NCBI GenBank assembly: GCA_019187105.1
Contig: JABAQM010000001.1
Coordinates: 1,674,001-1,738,000 of the forward strand
DNA: 64,000 nucleotides
Direction: 5' to 3'
From: Fimbriimonadaceae bacterium
Lineage (GTDB): Bacteria > Armatimonadota > Fimbriimonadia > Fimbriimonadales > Fimbriimonadaceae
The notes beneath the pieces are model-generated. The model was not told where the DNA came from. It searched no databases and saw nothing but the letters and a program-made list of their open reading frames with translations. Both the position numbers and the translations under genes were made by a program. Below are positions 51,401-59,941 of this stretch, piece by piece (within the stretch, counting starts at the first letter, position 1; every line of letters begins with the position of its first letter).

Positions 51401-51504
51401 AACTCGACGGAGAGAGGCGACCGATCGAGAATGATTCCTTCCTTGAGCTCGTGCTCTAGCAATTGGCGCAGCCGTCCGGCGGTAACTGTCGGGTGTTTTA
51501 GCAT
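48412..51504 (-). CDS. Alpha-mannosidase, GH38
   Basis: Hydrolyses alpha-mannosides, probably in the cytoplasm since no signal peptide is seen. The 1030-residue protein has the GH38 barrel with HAHLDTAWLWPLR (zinc ligands His and Asp) and WLPDVFGYSAALPQIL, whose Asp is the expected nucleophile; a further His ligand lies downstream. The middle helical bundle and C-terminal beta domains follow. I trimmed about 40 upstream codons lacking family similarity. It is a single-gene unit. Confidence 0.92.
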   Translation of the reverse strand: MLKHPTVTAGRLRQLLEHELKEGIILDRSPLSVEFCPEPHQNEREAKSKGPWSPVESGFRYGPAYREVWFRVSGAVPKGWSNGQVGLTAEVGGERTVWKDNVPEIGIDGPHAIMPLLWTAKGGEKIDRLIQVYTTNPQCRVHRAELPREDLVETMQKAELLLLDGEMQALTYDFDFAFNLMEAQSADSPNYALLMRGLNDAANLWATEGKESIARCRKVLRDALQSLGEGPAHTMTAVGHAHLDTAWLWPLRITHLKMAHTTANQLRLIERYPEYVFVHSQASQYEWLEQEHPKLLAQVKDAIGTGQWEVLGSMWVEADCNLTGGESLVRQFLYGKRYFRDKLGVETEDMWLPDVFGYSAALPQILRKFGIKAFFTQKISWNQFNVFPHNTFWWQGIDGSRVWTHFSPANTYCGNCEPKELLFSVKNHKDHARCDHSLYCFGYGDGGGGPTERHIEFLRRARSCGALPEIRAKRKALDFFREARNKSADLATWAGELYFEYHRGTYTSQAANKLSNRVSEFLLRDAEYLSCFRDDYPKTYPSAELEEAWKLVLLNQFHDIIPGSSVREVYEDSVLDYQRIEAIGEGIVQRALINLGKHFHLEGRVRPVALFQNATERSQGSIPWEEDEVPTSLSIGGDHLPVQLVEEFDERKIIFPIPREALGTVMVADLGNQPPNARFRAKAGTRRLENDQFSVRFDSNGNITSITSLDDRPMEFIAPGKLGNVFQLLDDHPLFWSAWDVDIYAQETVRELLKSDSFEIVERGPVRVAAEIVKTFGKSRIRQRISLGPTPGIRFDTEIDWHESDTMLKVAFPVNVNATRATHEIQFGNVERPTHANTSWEMAMFETCAQKWADISEGGHGVALINVGKYGYDIRGNVMRLSLLRSPKAPDPQCDMGLHRFTYVLLPHYDQYYHGGVVAAAYSVNSPLRYALLDDVSGSDLTALPPLFSCEDRNLVVESVKKAEDSDQLVVRLYECHNARGTAELSSARRIRRAWLADLEESPISELEVIDNLVMLEYKPFEILTVLVES

Positions 51505-51557
51505 GGGCGGGGAACCGGCAGGGTACCCCAGAGGAGGCTGGCACGAGGAGCGGTAAG

Positions 51558-52505
51558 ATGCCATTTGTGGCACGTCGGCGAGACCTGGCCAACGCTTCTG
51601 TGGACACCGAATTGCACCTCGGGGCATCTCTCGCGGCCCTGTATCTGGATGGCCTGCGCCGAGCAGATTGCGGCGATCTGAGCCGGCAGCGATGGCCTCG
51701 GGTTGCCGACGCCCTCAGGCGACGGCTGCCTTCGGGAGCCACCCCAGCCTCTATTCTGCGTGACAGCGGATTTTGGGAGGAGGCGCTCTGCCTGGACGAT
51801 ATTCAGCTGGTTGCCCGAGCCTTGACTCTCGTCAAATCTGGCGCTGCCCTTACCGCTGCCGGCAGGGCGTACCCGTTGCGATGGACGGGCCTCTCCACCG
51901 CGCCGCCCGCAATCTGGTCCTCCGGTCCTGTCCGGCCGGCAACGTGGATCGGCATCGTCGGTACCCGTACTCCGAGCCCGGCGTTGGCTCGTGCGGCCCG
52001 CGGCCTTGCTACGGCGGCATCCGCGCTGGGATTTGGCGTCGTATCGGGTGGCGCCATCGGCATCGACAGGATTGCCCTGTCAAGCGCCGCCCGAATGGGG
52101 GGGCCGACCCTCGCGATCCTCCCACGCGGCCTCGATGGGTCTCCCCGCAGCCGCGGCGTCGTTAACGTTTCTGCCTGTTCGCACAGCGCCGAGTTCGATA
52201 CCCAGCGGGCCATGCAGCGAAACGCGTGGATCTTTGCCGCCGCAGAAATCACAATGGTGCTGGGACCCAGGTTCCGACAAGGAGGAACGTGGCACGGCGC
52301 GGTGGCCGCCTTGCGATCTGGGCGTTCTGCCGTCGCGGTGCTGGATCTTGCCGACGACGCGACCAGGGCGCTCATCAATCTCGGTGCGACAGGTTTCGCC
52401 TTGGACCGACCAGCGGAGGATGTGCTTGCCGACCTGCTGGCTCAAGCCTCCACGCGGTGCCTGTTCTCGGCGGTTGGGGAAGCGCGCGTCGCCTTTTTGA
52501 GTTAG
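51558..52505 (+). CDS. DprA-like DNA-processing protein (divergent)
   Basis: A 315-residue protein with the DprA Rossmann-like core: IGIVGTRTPSP, VSGGAIGID, TLAILPRGLDGSP and QRNAWIFAAA, each matching DprA motifs. The usual His after GID..A is replaced. DprA protects incoming single-stranded DNA and loads RecA in transformation; distant members act elsewhere. GAGGAG lies seven bases upstream of the ATG. It precedes fabD by 25 bases. Confidence 0.75.
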   Translation: MPFVARRRDLANASVDTELHLGASLAALYLDGLRRADCGDLSRQRWPRVADALRRRLPSGATPASILRDSGFWEEALCLDDIQLVARALTLVKSGAALTAAGRAYPLRWTGLSTAPPAIWSSGPVRPATWIGIVGTRTPSPALARAARGLATAASALGFGVVSGGAIGIDRIALSSAARMGGPTLAILPRGLDGSPRSRGVVNVSACSHSAEFDTQRAMQRNAWIFAAAEITMVLGPRFRQGGTWHGAVAALRSGRSAVAVLDLADDATRALINLGATGFALDRPAEDVLADLLAQASTRCLFSAVGEARVAFLS

Positions 52506-52530
52506 ACATCGAGGGGTAACCTCGGTTGCT

Positions 52531-53469
52531 ATGGTCGCCTACATCTTCCCTGGCCAGGGCAGCCAGCGTCCGGGCATGGGCGAAGATCTCGTCCGCAATT
52601 CGGCGGCGGCTTCCGCGGTGTTCGATACCGTTGCCGCGGCAACCGGCGTCGATGTACGGCGCCTGTGCTTCGAGGCTTCCGAGGACGAGCTCAGGCGAAC
52701 CGACAACGCTCAGCTCGCCCTCTTCACTTGCGGGATCGCTGCCTTTCAGGCGGCAATGGCGCTTGGCGCTCCCGCTCCATCGATCACGGCAGGACACAGC
52801 GTGGGCGAGTACGCCGCGCTCGTGGCCGCTGACGTCCTCACGATCGAAGATGGCGCCAGAGCGGTGCAGCAGCGCGGAAAGCTGATGGCCGGCAGCGGAG
52901 CAACTCGGCGAGGGACGATGGCCGCCGTTCTCGGGCTTGAGGTCGATGCAATCGAAGAAGTTTGCGCTGCCGTAGCTGGAACCGGTGTGGTTGTGATTGC
53001 CAATGACAACTGTCCCGGCCAGATCGTGATCAGCGGCGACTATGATGCCGTCCAGGCGGCGAGCGCAATGCTCGCGGAGAAGGGTGCCAAGCGCGTATTG
53101 CCGCTCAATGTGAGCGGGGCCTTTCATAGCCCGCTGATGACGGAATCGGCAACGGCGATGGGGGCCGTTCTACGGACGATCCCCTTCCAAAAGGGGCGGT
53201 GCCCGGTCGTGGCAAACGTCACCGCTGCGCCGGTCGAGGATCCCGCCGCGTGGCCCGATCTTCTCGAGCGCCAACTGGCATCCAGTGTCCGCTGGACGGA
53301 ATCCGTTCAGAGGATGCGTTCGCTCGGAGTGAACTGGTTTGTCGAGTGTGGAGTCGGAGAAGTCCTCTGTGGCCTCGTCAAGCGGATCGACAGGGATGCC
53401 GCAACGACCAAGGTCGTCGATACCGCGACCGCCAACGAGGCTGTCGGCATGCTTGGGGTCCCGGCCTGA
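52531..53469 (+). CDS. fabD: Malonyl-CoA-ACP transacylase
   Basis: Transfers malonyl to acyl carrier protein for fatty acid synthesis. The start FPGQGSQRPGMG, the nucleophile motif GHSVGEYAAL and the later FHSPLM (catalytic His) are all present; length 312 is typical. A 5-bp hairpin (CGAGG/CCTCG, 52510-52524) lies just before the ATG and covers its purine-rich region. It overlaps fabG by one base of TGATG. Confidence 0.96.
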   Translation: MVAYIFPGQGSQRPGMGEDLVRNSAAASAVFDTVAAATGVDVRRLCFEASEDELRRTDNAQLALFTCGIAAFQAAMALGAPAPSITAGHSVGEYAALVAADVLTIEDGARAVQQRGKLMAGSGATRRGTMAAVLGLEVDAIEEVCAAVAGTGVVVIANDNCPGQIVISGDYDAVQAASAMLAEKGAKRVLPLNVSGAFHSPLMTESATAMGAVLRTIPFQKGRCPVVANVTAAPVEDPAAWPDLLERQLASSVRWTESVQRMRSLGVNWFVECGVGEVLCGLVKRIDRDAATTKVVDTATANEAVGMLGVPA

Positions 53470-54200
53470 TGCGGTTCCAGGATCAGGTCGTCGTCGTTAC
53501 CGGGGCCAGTCGCGGTATCGGGAAAACCATTGCGGCCGCCTTCGCCGCCGAGGGGGCGAAGGTCGCCTGTGTAGCCTCCACGCCCGAGAATGCGGCTCGC
53601 GCCGCGTCTGAGCTAGGTGGCGGCGCGGCAGGCTTTGGCTGCGATATCGGCGACCCGTTGCAGGTGTCGGCTGCCGCAGAGGCGATCGAATCCCAGATGG
53701 GCAGCCCATCCGTGCTCGTGAACAATGCCGGCATGACCCGCGATGGCCTGATGATGCGGATGAAGGATGAGGACTGGGATGCGGTCTTGCGGGTGAATCT
53801 GGGCGGCGCCTTCCACTGGACGAAGGCATTGATTCGCGGCATGATGAAGGCACGCTACGGCCGAATTCTGAACATGACCAGCGTTATCGGCACGGGTGGC
53901 GGCGCCGGACAGGCAAACTATGCGGCCGCCAAGGCCGGCATCATCGGACTGACCAAGTCGACCGCTAAAGAACTCGGCAGCCGTGGAATCACCTGCAACG
54001 CCATCGCTCCAGGTTTCATCGAGACCGATATGACCCACGATTTGCCCGAAGAAATGCGGGATCGCATCATCGCTACCGCCCCAGCGGGCCGATTGGGTAC
54101 GCCGGAGGACATCGCACCTGCTGTACTATTCCTTTGCAGCTTGGACGCCGGTTACATCACGGGCCAGGTGCTGACGATTGACGGCGGACTGACGGTATGA
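53469..54200 (+). CDS. fabG: 3-oxoacyl-ACP reductase
   Basis: NADPH-dependent ketoreductase of the fatty acid elongation cycle. TGASRGIG (cofactor), VNNAG, and the catalytic Ser, Tyr and Lys in SVIGTGGGAGQANYAAAKAG match the short-chain dehydrogenase family; the end GYITGQVLTIDGGLTV is typical FabG. I chose the ATG that overlaps the fabD stop, so 90 codons of antecedent open frame inside fabD are excluded. The acpP and fabF genes do not follow here, which is unusual. Confidence 0.96.
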   Translation: MRFQDQVVVVTGASRGIGKTIAAAFAAEGAKVACVASTPENAARAASELGGGAAGFGCDIGDPLQVSAAAEAIESQMGSPSVLVNNAGMTRDGLMMRMKDEDWDAVLRVNLGGAFHWTKALIRGMMKARYGRILNMTSVIGTGGGAGQANYAAAKAGIIGLTKSTAKELGSRGITCNAIAPGFIETDMTHDLPEEMRDRIIATAPAGRLGTPEDIAPAVLFLCSLDAGYITGQVLTIDGGLTV

Positions 54201-55009
54201 AACGTATTGGCGTATTGGCGCTCCTGCTCGGCCTCCATGCATTGGCATGGGGTCAGACCCGCACGTACCTCGCGATCGGAGACTCGGTGGCCTACGGCTT
54301 TCAACCCAATGACTACAACCCGAGCTACGGAGACAAGGGGTACGTCAAGCTTTATGCCGACTGGTTGAAGACACAGCAGGGCGGAGTCCGGCCGAGGGTC
54401 ATCAACGTCGCGATCCCGGGCGAATCGACTTCCAGCTATTACGACGACAGTGAAGTCGGTCGACTCCTCAATCTGAATTACTTCCTCAACAGCTACAGCC
54501 AACGCGAAATGGTCGACCGTCGGATCCAGCAGGAGAAGCAGGCCAATCGCACCGTCACCCACGTGACCTTCGCACTCGGCGCCAACGACCTGATCGATCT
54601 GCAATCTTCCGCATTCTTCGACAAGCCGTTCGAAGAACAGAGAGCGCTGGTTGACGCCGCCCTGGCAGCCGCGCGACCCCGACTCGATGCGGTGATCACG
54701 CAAGTCAAGACCCAGCTGCCTGCCACCCGAATCCTGGTCCCCGGATACTACAATCCGTACAACGCGTTTCCGGGATCACCGGAAGACCGGATCGCCGATT
54801 ACGGCATCCCCAAGCTAAATGCGCTGCTGGCATCCGCCGCAAAGCGGCACCGTGCCACCTTCGTACCCGTGTACGGTTACTTCATCGGACAGGAAGGGTC
54901 GCTGACCTGGATACTGGAAGGAGATATTCACCCTCGCAACGCGGGATATGCGGTCTTCTCCCAGCGTCTGTCCGCCGCTCCGCCCGCTAACGTCTACGCG
55001 CTACCTTAA
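54197..55009 (+). CDS. SGNH/GDSL hydrolase, exported
   Basis: A 270-residue esterase or lipase. The signal peptide is residues 1-19 (ALAWG-QT). Catalytic motifs are GDSVAYG (Ser), GESTS, ALGAND (Asn) and EGDIHPRN (Asp-His), the four SGNH blocks in order. The substrate could be acylated polysaccharide, lipid or peptidoglycan. It overlaps fabG by ATGA; the downstream convergent gene overlaps it by nine bases. Confidence 0.9.
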   Translation: MKRIGVLALLLGLHALAWGQTRTYLAIGDSVAYGFQPNDYNPSYGDKGYVKLYADWLKTQQGGVRPRVINVAIPGESTSSYYDDSEVGRLLNLNYFLNSYSQREMVDRRIQQEKQANRTVTHVTFALGANDLIDLQSSAFFDKPFEEQRALVDAALAAARPRLDAVITQVKTQLPATRILVPGYYNPYNAFPGSPEDRIADYGIPKLNALLASAAKRHRATFVPVYGYFIGQEGSLTWILEGDIHPRNAGYAVFSQRLSAAPPANVYALP

Positions 55010-56122
55010 CTGGGGCGAGCCGGTGATTCGCTCCGCAATTCCGGTGATGTCGGCCCACCGGTTTTCCATCTCGCTGACAAGCTTGAACTGTGTCCGTGCC
55101 CGATCGAGATTGTGGCCCTCGCGCTGGATGCGGAAGTACCGGTCGCCGTTCAGGTGGTCGGCAAGGAAGCGCGTGCCGATCTCGAGGGTGATGACGAGCC
55201 CGGCGATTGCGAACCGGCGGCGCTCGGCCTCCACCAGGTCGTCGTCAAGAGCGGCGACATAGCCATCGAGTAAGGCTTCGAAATTCGGCAGATCAAATTC
55301 CATCAGATCGAGGTCGCGCTCGTCTTCGCGGGCGGTACCACAGACCGTTCTAACCAGGTCGCCAAAGTCATAGAGCGCGGTTCCGGGCATCACCGTGTCG
55401 AGGTCGATCACGCAGGTCGCACGGTCAGTCTTTCGATCGAACAGCACGTTGTTGATCTTGCAGTCGTTGTGGGAGACGCGGCGAGCCCGTTGGTCCTCTG
55501 AAATGGCGGAAACCAAAGCCTCGGCGTGGCGAACGCGGTCGAACACGAACGTGAGCTCATCGCCGACGTCCCTGGCCCGACCCTCGACGTCGACCTCACA
55601 AGCGGTCCGCAACTGGTCGATTCTGGTCGGGGTGTGATGGAAGTTGGCGATGGTCTCGTGCAGAAGTTCCGGCGAAAAATCCTTCATCTGGGCGATAAAG
55701 GCGCCAAACGCTCGCCCGGCTTCGCGGGCATGGTGCTCGTTCTCCACCACGTCAAAAGTGCGGCAATCCTCAACGTAGTAGTAGGCGCGCCAATACTCCT
55801 CTTCGGGGTCGACGAAGAAGGTCTCCCCGCTCCTGGTGGAAACCACTGTCAAGGTATGCCGCCGCCAGGGCTCTACGGCCCCATCTCCCGCCAAGTGGCG
55901 GGTAACCCGGTCGATGTTGTCCATGACCAAGTCCGGCCGCGGAAAGACCGTTCGGTTGATGCGCTGAAAGACGAATCGCGTTTGCTTGCCCGCCACGTCG
56001 GCAGCCACCAAATAGGAGCGATTGATATGGCCGCCCGCGAGCCTGTCGGACCCTGCAAAAGCGCCGCTGATATCGAATTGCTCGAAGATTCCTGGAGGGA
56101 GCTGCTCGGCGACGATGCTCAC
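55001..56122 (-). CDS. N-acetylhexosamine 1-kinase-like phosphotransferase
   Basis: A 373-residue APH-fold kinase. The pattern HNDCKINNVLFD (catalytic loop) and CVIDLDTVMPGTALYDFGDLVRTVC matches NahK/LnpB N-acetylhexosamine 1-kinases more closely than aminoglycoside kinases. I chose the GTG that overlaps the stop of the upstream nucleotidyltransferase (GTGA). Together the two could convert GlcNAc or GalNAc to a nucleotide sugar. Confidence 0.85.
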   Translation of the reverse strand: MSIVAEQLPPGIFEQFDISGAFAGSDRLAGGHINRSYLVAADVAGKQTRFVFQRINRTVFPRPDLVMDNIDRVTRHLAGDGAVEPWRRHTLTVVSTRSGETFFVDPEEEYWRAYYYVEDCRTFDVVENEHHAREAGRAFGAFIAQMKDFSPELLHETIANFHHTPTRIDQLRTACEVDVEGRARDVGDELTFVFDRVRHAEALVSAISEDQRARRVSHNDCKINNVLFDRKTDRATCVIDLDTVMPGTALYDFGDLVRTVCGTAREDERDLDLMEFDLPNFEALLDGYVAALDDDLVEAERRRFAIAGLVITLEIGTRFLADHLNGDRYFRIQREGHNLDRARTQFKLVSEMENRWADITGIAERITGSPQLR

Positions 56123-56973
56123 CGTGTGGTCGCTCCTGCCAGATTCGCACGAACGGCGGGAAGATCTTCGGCGAAGGTCAAGCCGAACCACCGGTCGGAC
56201 GACAGAGCCACCGTCACGCGCAGGTCGCCCGAAGCCATCAGAGATTGTACGGTTTGAGGCAGGCCGAACTCGCCGTTCGCAAGATCGGCTGACCGAAGAA
56301 AGTGCCCAAACTCACGCTCAAGCAAGGGGAAAATGTCGGGCCGGAACGCCCACAGGTTTATCGAGACCGGGACGTCCTCCTCCAGGCTAACGTCGGCCTC
56401 ACGACGACCCACCAGCCCGCTTCCAACCCGACGAATATCGTAGGTCTCCTGCAAACCGACCAAGCGATCCCCATCGACCGAGCAAACGGCGCGAGAGACT
56501 CCTCCACTGTCGGATAGGGTGTTCCCCAACCGGTAGGCGATCAAAGCGGCTTCGCCGGACACGAGGCCCTCCGCTGCTTTTCCCGCCAACGCCATGGATG
56601 CGGTTCCGTAGTAGTCGTCGGCGTTGATAACCGCAAAGGGTTGAGTCGCCTGCTTCCGAGCGGCCCAGACGGCGTGGCCGGTACCCCACGGCTTTTCGCG
56701 GTCGACCTCGCCGCCGAACGGTCGATCGTCTACCGACTGAACGGCAAACTCGATCGGGATTCGCCGTCCGATAAAGCGGTCGCAGCACTGCTGCAGAGGT
56801 TCGATCAGTTCGGGCCGCGTCACGATGACCGCGAACTCCGCGCCAGCCGCGATGGCATCGCGAAGGGACAGGACGAGGAGCGGCTCATCGGCAGGGCCCA
56901 CCGGGGCCAATTGCTTTGGACCGCCAAACCGACTCCCCTTGCCGGCGGCCAATACGACGAGACACCATCCCAT
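56119..56973 (-). CDS. Sugar-1-phosphate nucleotidyltransferase
   Basis: A 284-residue GT-A fold enzyme. LVVLAAGKGSRFGGPKQLAPVG is the nucleotide-binding start, and AVINADDYYG gives the metal-binding Asp. WGTGHAVWAA contacts the base. No acetyltransferase or other domain is fused. It overlaps the kinase gene at its 3' end, so its product would use the sugar 1-phosphate that the kinase makes. The exact sugar and nucleotide are unknown. Confidence 0.88.
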   Translation of the reverse strand: MGWCLVVLAAGKGSRFGGPKQLAPVGPADEPLLVLSLRDAIAAGAEFAVIVTRPELIEPLQQCCDRFIGRRIPIEFAVQSVDDRPFGGEVDREKPWGTGHAVWAARKQATQPFAVINADDYYGTASMALAGKAAEGLVSGEAALIAYRLGNTLSDSGGVSRAVCSVDGDRLVGLQETYDIRRVGSGLVGRREADVSLEEDVPVSINLWAFRPDIFPLLEREFGHFLRSADLANGEFGLPQTVQSLMASGDLRVTVALSSDRWFGLTFAEDLPAVRANLAGATTR

Positions 56974-57003
56974 GCGAGCAAGCGATAAGTTACCCGTTGG
57001 CGG

Positions 57004-57921
57004 CTACTGGACAGATTGGGGAATGGCTTCCTCGGTTCCTACGGCGACTCGGTGATGCTCGTCCGAGAACTCCAGTGTGCCGCTATAGACGTCATCGACC
57101 ATCGAAGCCAGCGTCAAGCTATCCTGCCAGCTATCCATTTGCACGGTCACAATCCCGCCGCGGTTTTCTACCCAAAAGGTGCCATTCAGATCGTGAGTGC
57201 GCGCATGGACGACGGCCGCCGCACTGCTGCCAGTACCACAGCCAAGCGTCTCGCCGGCCCCCCGTTCCCAGATTCGAATCCGAACTCGGTGCGTATCGTG
57301 CGCTTCCATCCAGATCACCGAGGTTCGCTCCGGAAACATCGGATGTACTTCAAGTTCTCGGCTCACGGCGAGAAAGACCGCATCCTCCGGCAGGGTATCG
57401 ACGCTTAGCACGGTGTGGGTGCTGCCGGTCGAAACGCAGCTCAGGTCCACATCATGGCCGGCGACAGCCATTCTCGCGTGCCAAATCTCCCCAGCCGACG
57501 AAACCGGAATTCGGGTCGGTTCGAACGTAGCCTTGCCGATATCGGTGACGACCATGCCGTCATCGTCAATATCGGCTCGGACCGATCGAGCTCGGTGGAG
57601 GATGGTGGTCTCGCCCGTCGTCCAGCCCAACTCGCGGGCGTGCCAGGCCGCACAACGGAGGCCGTTCCCGCAGAAGTCCTCGGTTCCGTCTGGATTGAAC
57701 ATCCGCAGCCTTAACCCTCCATCGTGAGGACCAACCGCCAGCAAGCCGTCCGAGCCGACGGAAAAGCGGCGCTCGCAGACGGTCTGAGCAAGTTGGGATA
57801 AGGCGGTCGTCTCGTCGATTCCGCTCCCGGCAAGCTGACGCCTCATTTCGATATCGGATAGGTGCACCAGCACGAAATCATTACCGACCGATTCGACCTT
57901 CCAAAAAGGCAGGGGGCTCAT
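57004..57921 (-). CDS. dapF: Diaminopimelate epimerase
   Basis: Interconverts LL- and meso-diaminopimelate for lysine and peptidoglycan synthesis. The two active-site cysteines lie in FNPDGTEDFCGNGLRC and GETLGCGTGSSA, with SVGSDGLL, VSTGSTHTVL also typical. The 305-residue form starts at the ATG before SPLPFWKVE; 35 upstream codons are excluded as non-homologous. It is between the unknown coiled-coil gene and the nucleotidyltransferase. Confidence 0.94.
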   Translation of the reverse strand: MSPLPFWKVESVGNDFVLVHLSDIEMRRQLAGSGIDETTALSQLAQTVCERRFSVGSDGLLAVGPHDGGLRLRMFNPDGTEDFCGNGLRCAAWHARELGWTTGETTILHRARSVRADIDDDGMVVTDIGKATFEPTRIPVSSAGEIWHARMAVAGHDVDLSCVSTGSTHTVLSVDTLPEDAVFLAVSRELEVHPMFPERTSVIWMEAHDTHRVRIRIWERGAGETLGCGTGSSAAAVVHARTHDLNGTFWVENRGGIVTVQMDSWQDSLTLASMVDDVYSGTLEFSDEHHRVAVGTEEAIPQSVQ

Positions 57922-57935
57922 GTAATTCAGGCTGT

Positions 57936-59894
57936 TCACGAGTTCAGCGGCTCCAGGCGGTAAGTGGCCCGCTCGACCGTGGAACGATACCACGCACCCT
58001 GCGGGCAAACGATGGGAAACCACCAAGCTGACGGCCGCCTGCCCGCGAGTTCGAGTCCATCGCTGGCGATCACAGCATTTCGAACGAGCTGGAGCCGGTG
58101 TAACTCCGCCTCGAGCTCTATATTGCGCCGCCGCTCGTGGGCTCTTCGGATGGAATCCTCGGTGACCAACTCATCCTGCCGGCGTTGAAGCGCCTGCCAT
58201 GCCGCCGTTTGCTCCTTGAGTTGCTCGCTGAGGGCGCGCACCCGGTGGATGAACTCGTCCCGCTGTCGACGCGCCTCCTCCGTAGGAGTCTTCTCAAAGA
58301 ATTGCTCCCGCCAATGGCGACCCTTTGCCAACTCAACTTCCTGCCGCTCCCTCTTCAGGTCACGCTGAATCTCCCCAATCTTGGCTTTTTCCGCCTTGAT
58401 CTCTCGAATCTTTTTTTGAAGGGAATCGAGCTGGTTGCGAAGTTCGCGGTACTCCTCGGCAGGCGCCTTCCATGAGGCCCCGAAGCGAGATTGGAAGTAT
58501 TCGATGAGGTCGAACGGGCGGCGCAGCTCGCCGAGCGTCTTCAGGAGTTCGCGTTGCTCCTCGCCGACCTGTCTCCAGCGTGCGGCGAAGCTTGGGCCGC
58601 AGAGCTCTTCCGTACCGAATGGCCCCTTGAGGGGTTCCGGAAGCCGAAACCACGAGCCGCAATCGTCGATGCTGTCCCATGCCGCGTACCGCACACGCAA
58701 TATCGGATGAAAGTGAAGCTCTTCATCCAGTTCGCGAAGACGTTGGTGAAGGATCTTGGAAAACCGCACATAACTGCTCGCTCCATGGTGAAAAACGAAG
58801 ACGAATTCGGAAGCGAGCATCCCGATGAGCGTCACCGCCTTTCCGATCAACGTGCAATTCGAACCCCATTTCCGTTCCACGACCTCGGCGAGGTCGTGGA
58901 TGCTCGTGATCGGGCGTTTCAAGGTTGCAAAGAGTGGCTTTGGCGTCATCACGACGAGACCCTTGGATCCGATCCGTAGCGTGCCGCGGCCGTGGCCCGG
59001 AACGACAAGATCGAACGGCAACGCTCCCGTGCCGAAACGATGCAGCGGATACATTTCGCTCCCTTCGATTGCATGGTCATAGGCTTCCGCCGCGTCGGCG
59101 GCTGAAACCGGGCGGAGGAAGGCGTCGGCGATTCGGAATCGTGCCTGGCCCGCCGTTTCGGTATTGAATCTCAGTAACTCCGTGGTTCTTGTGGTCGACA
59201 ACTCTGACGATTCGCCTGAGACGAAGCGATAAACCTCAGGCAGCAGCCGTTCATAGTAGTCGGCAAGCGTCTGCTCGCCGAGCGGATCCGACGTATCGCA
59301 GGCGATTCCGAGGAACTGGTCGGCTGCCTCCTGTGCCTGCTTCCGGCGGGATGCCGGCACGCCCAAAACCGACTCATCGACCGCCCACTTCAGAGTGTCG
59401 TAAAGGACAGGAAACAGGGGCCGAAGGGGTAGCTCTGCCGTGATCCGGGTCTCGGCATCGTTCGCCACCACGCCTCGCCAGCCGTATGCCTCAGTGGCTT
59501 GATTGAGGAGGTCCGGCCTGTCCCGGGAGATCCGGGCGACCTTGACTCCGCTCCTCTGCAGCGCTTCCCGAGTGACGATCGTTTCGCTGCCGAACAGAGC
59601 CGAGAACTCGCCCGCCGCGCTCCACAGGTCTTTCGTCGTCGTGTCGTTATGGGGAACCGCGACGTATCTCCCGTTGATCCGCTTTCCACCAGGGTGCTTG
59701 GCGAAATAGTCGGTGTCATGTATGCCTGCGACAAACGCCCGGGGGAAACCTAAATCGCGAGCTCGTTTAACCACGCCGGACTTGAGCGGCTCGTCCCAAA
59801 ACACGGTCTGCCCCAAAGCCAGGAAGGGAACGCCTGGGGCGAGCACCTCAAGCTCTGCCAAGACATCCTTCTGCTCCGTACAAACCGTTTCCAT
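57936..59894 (-). CDS. Large protein of unknown function with C-terminal coiled coil
   Basis: A 652-residue protein without signal peptide or membrane segment that I do not recognise. The N-terminal 450 residues look globular. A highly charged helical region at about 485-610 (KKIREIKAEKAKIGEIQRDL and onwards) is a clear coiled coil, then a short globular tail. It lies 14 bases upstream of dapF and 47 bases after the thioesterase gene, in the same leftward operon. A structural or scaffold role is possible; no catalytic motif stands out. Confidence 0.75.
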   Translation of the reverse strand: METVCTEQKDVLAELEVLAPGVPFLALGQTVFWDEPLKSGVVKRARDLGFPRAFVAGIHDTDYFAKHPGGKRINGRYVAVPHNDTTTKDLWSAAGEFSALFGSETIVTREALQRSGVKVARISRDRPDLLNQATEAYGWRGVVANDAETRITAELPLRPLFPVLYDTLKWAVDESVLGVPASRRKQAQEAADQFLGIACDTSDPLGEQTLADYYERLLPEVYRFVSGESSELSTTRTTELLRFNTETAGQARFRIADAFLRPVSAADAAEAYDHAIEGSEMYPLHRFGTGALPFDLVVPGHGRGTLRIGSKGLVVMTPKPLFATLKRPITSIHDLAEVVERKWGSNCTLIGKAVTLIGMLASEFVFVFHHGASSYVRFSKILHQRLRELDEELHFHPILRVRYAAWDSIDDCGSWFRLPEPLKGPFGTEELCGPSFAARWRQVGEEQRELLKTLGELRRPFDLIEYFQSRFGASWKAPAEEYRELRNQLDSLQKKIREIKAEKAKIGEIQRDLKRERQEVELAKGRHWREQFFEKTPTEEARRQRDEFIHRVRALSEQLKEQTAAWQALQRRQDELVTEDSIRRAHERRRNIELEAELHRLQLVRNAVIASDGLELAGRRPSAWWFPIVCPQGAWYRSTVERATYRLEPLNS

Positions 59895-59941
59895 GTGGGC
59901 CTGCTGATGCTTCTACGCCGCTCGGAAGCCGCAAAATTGCG

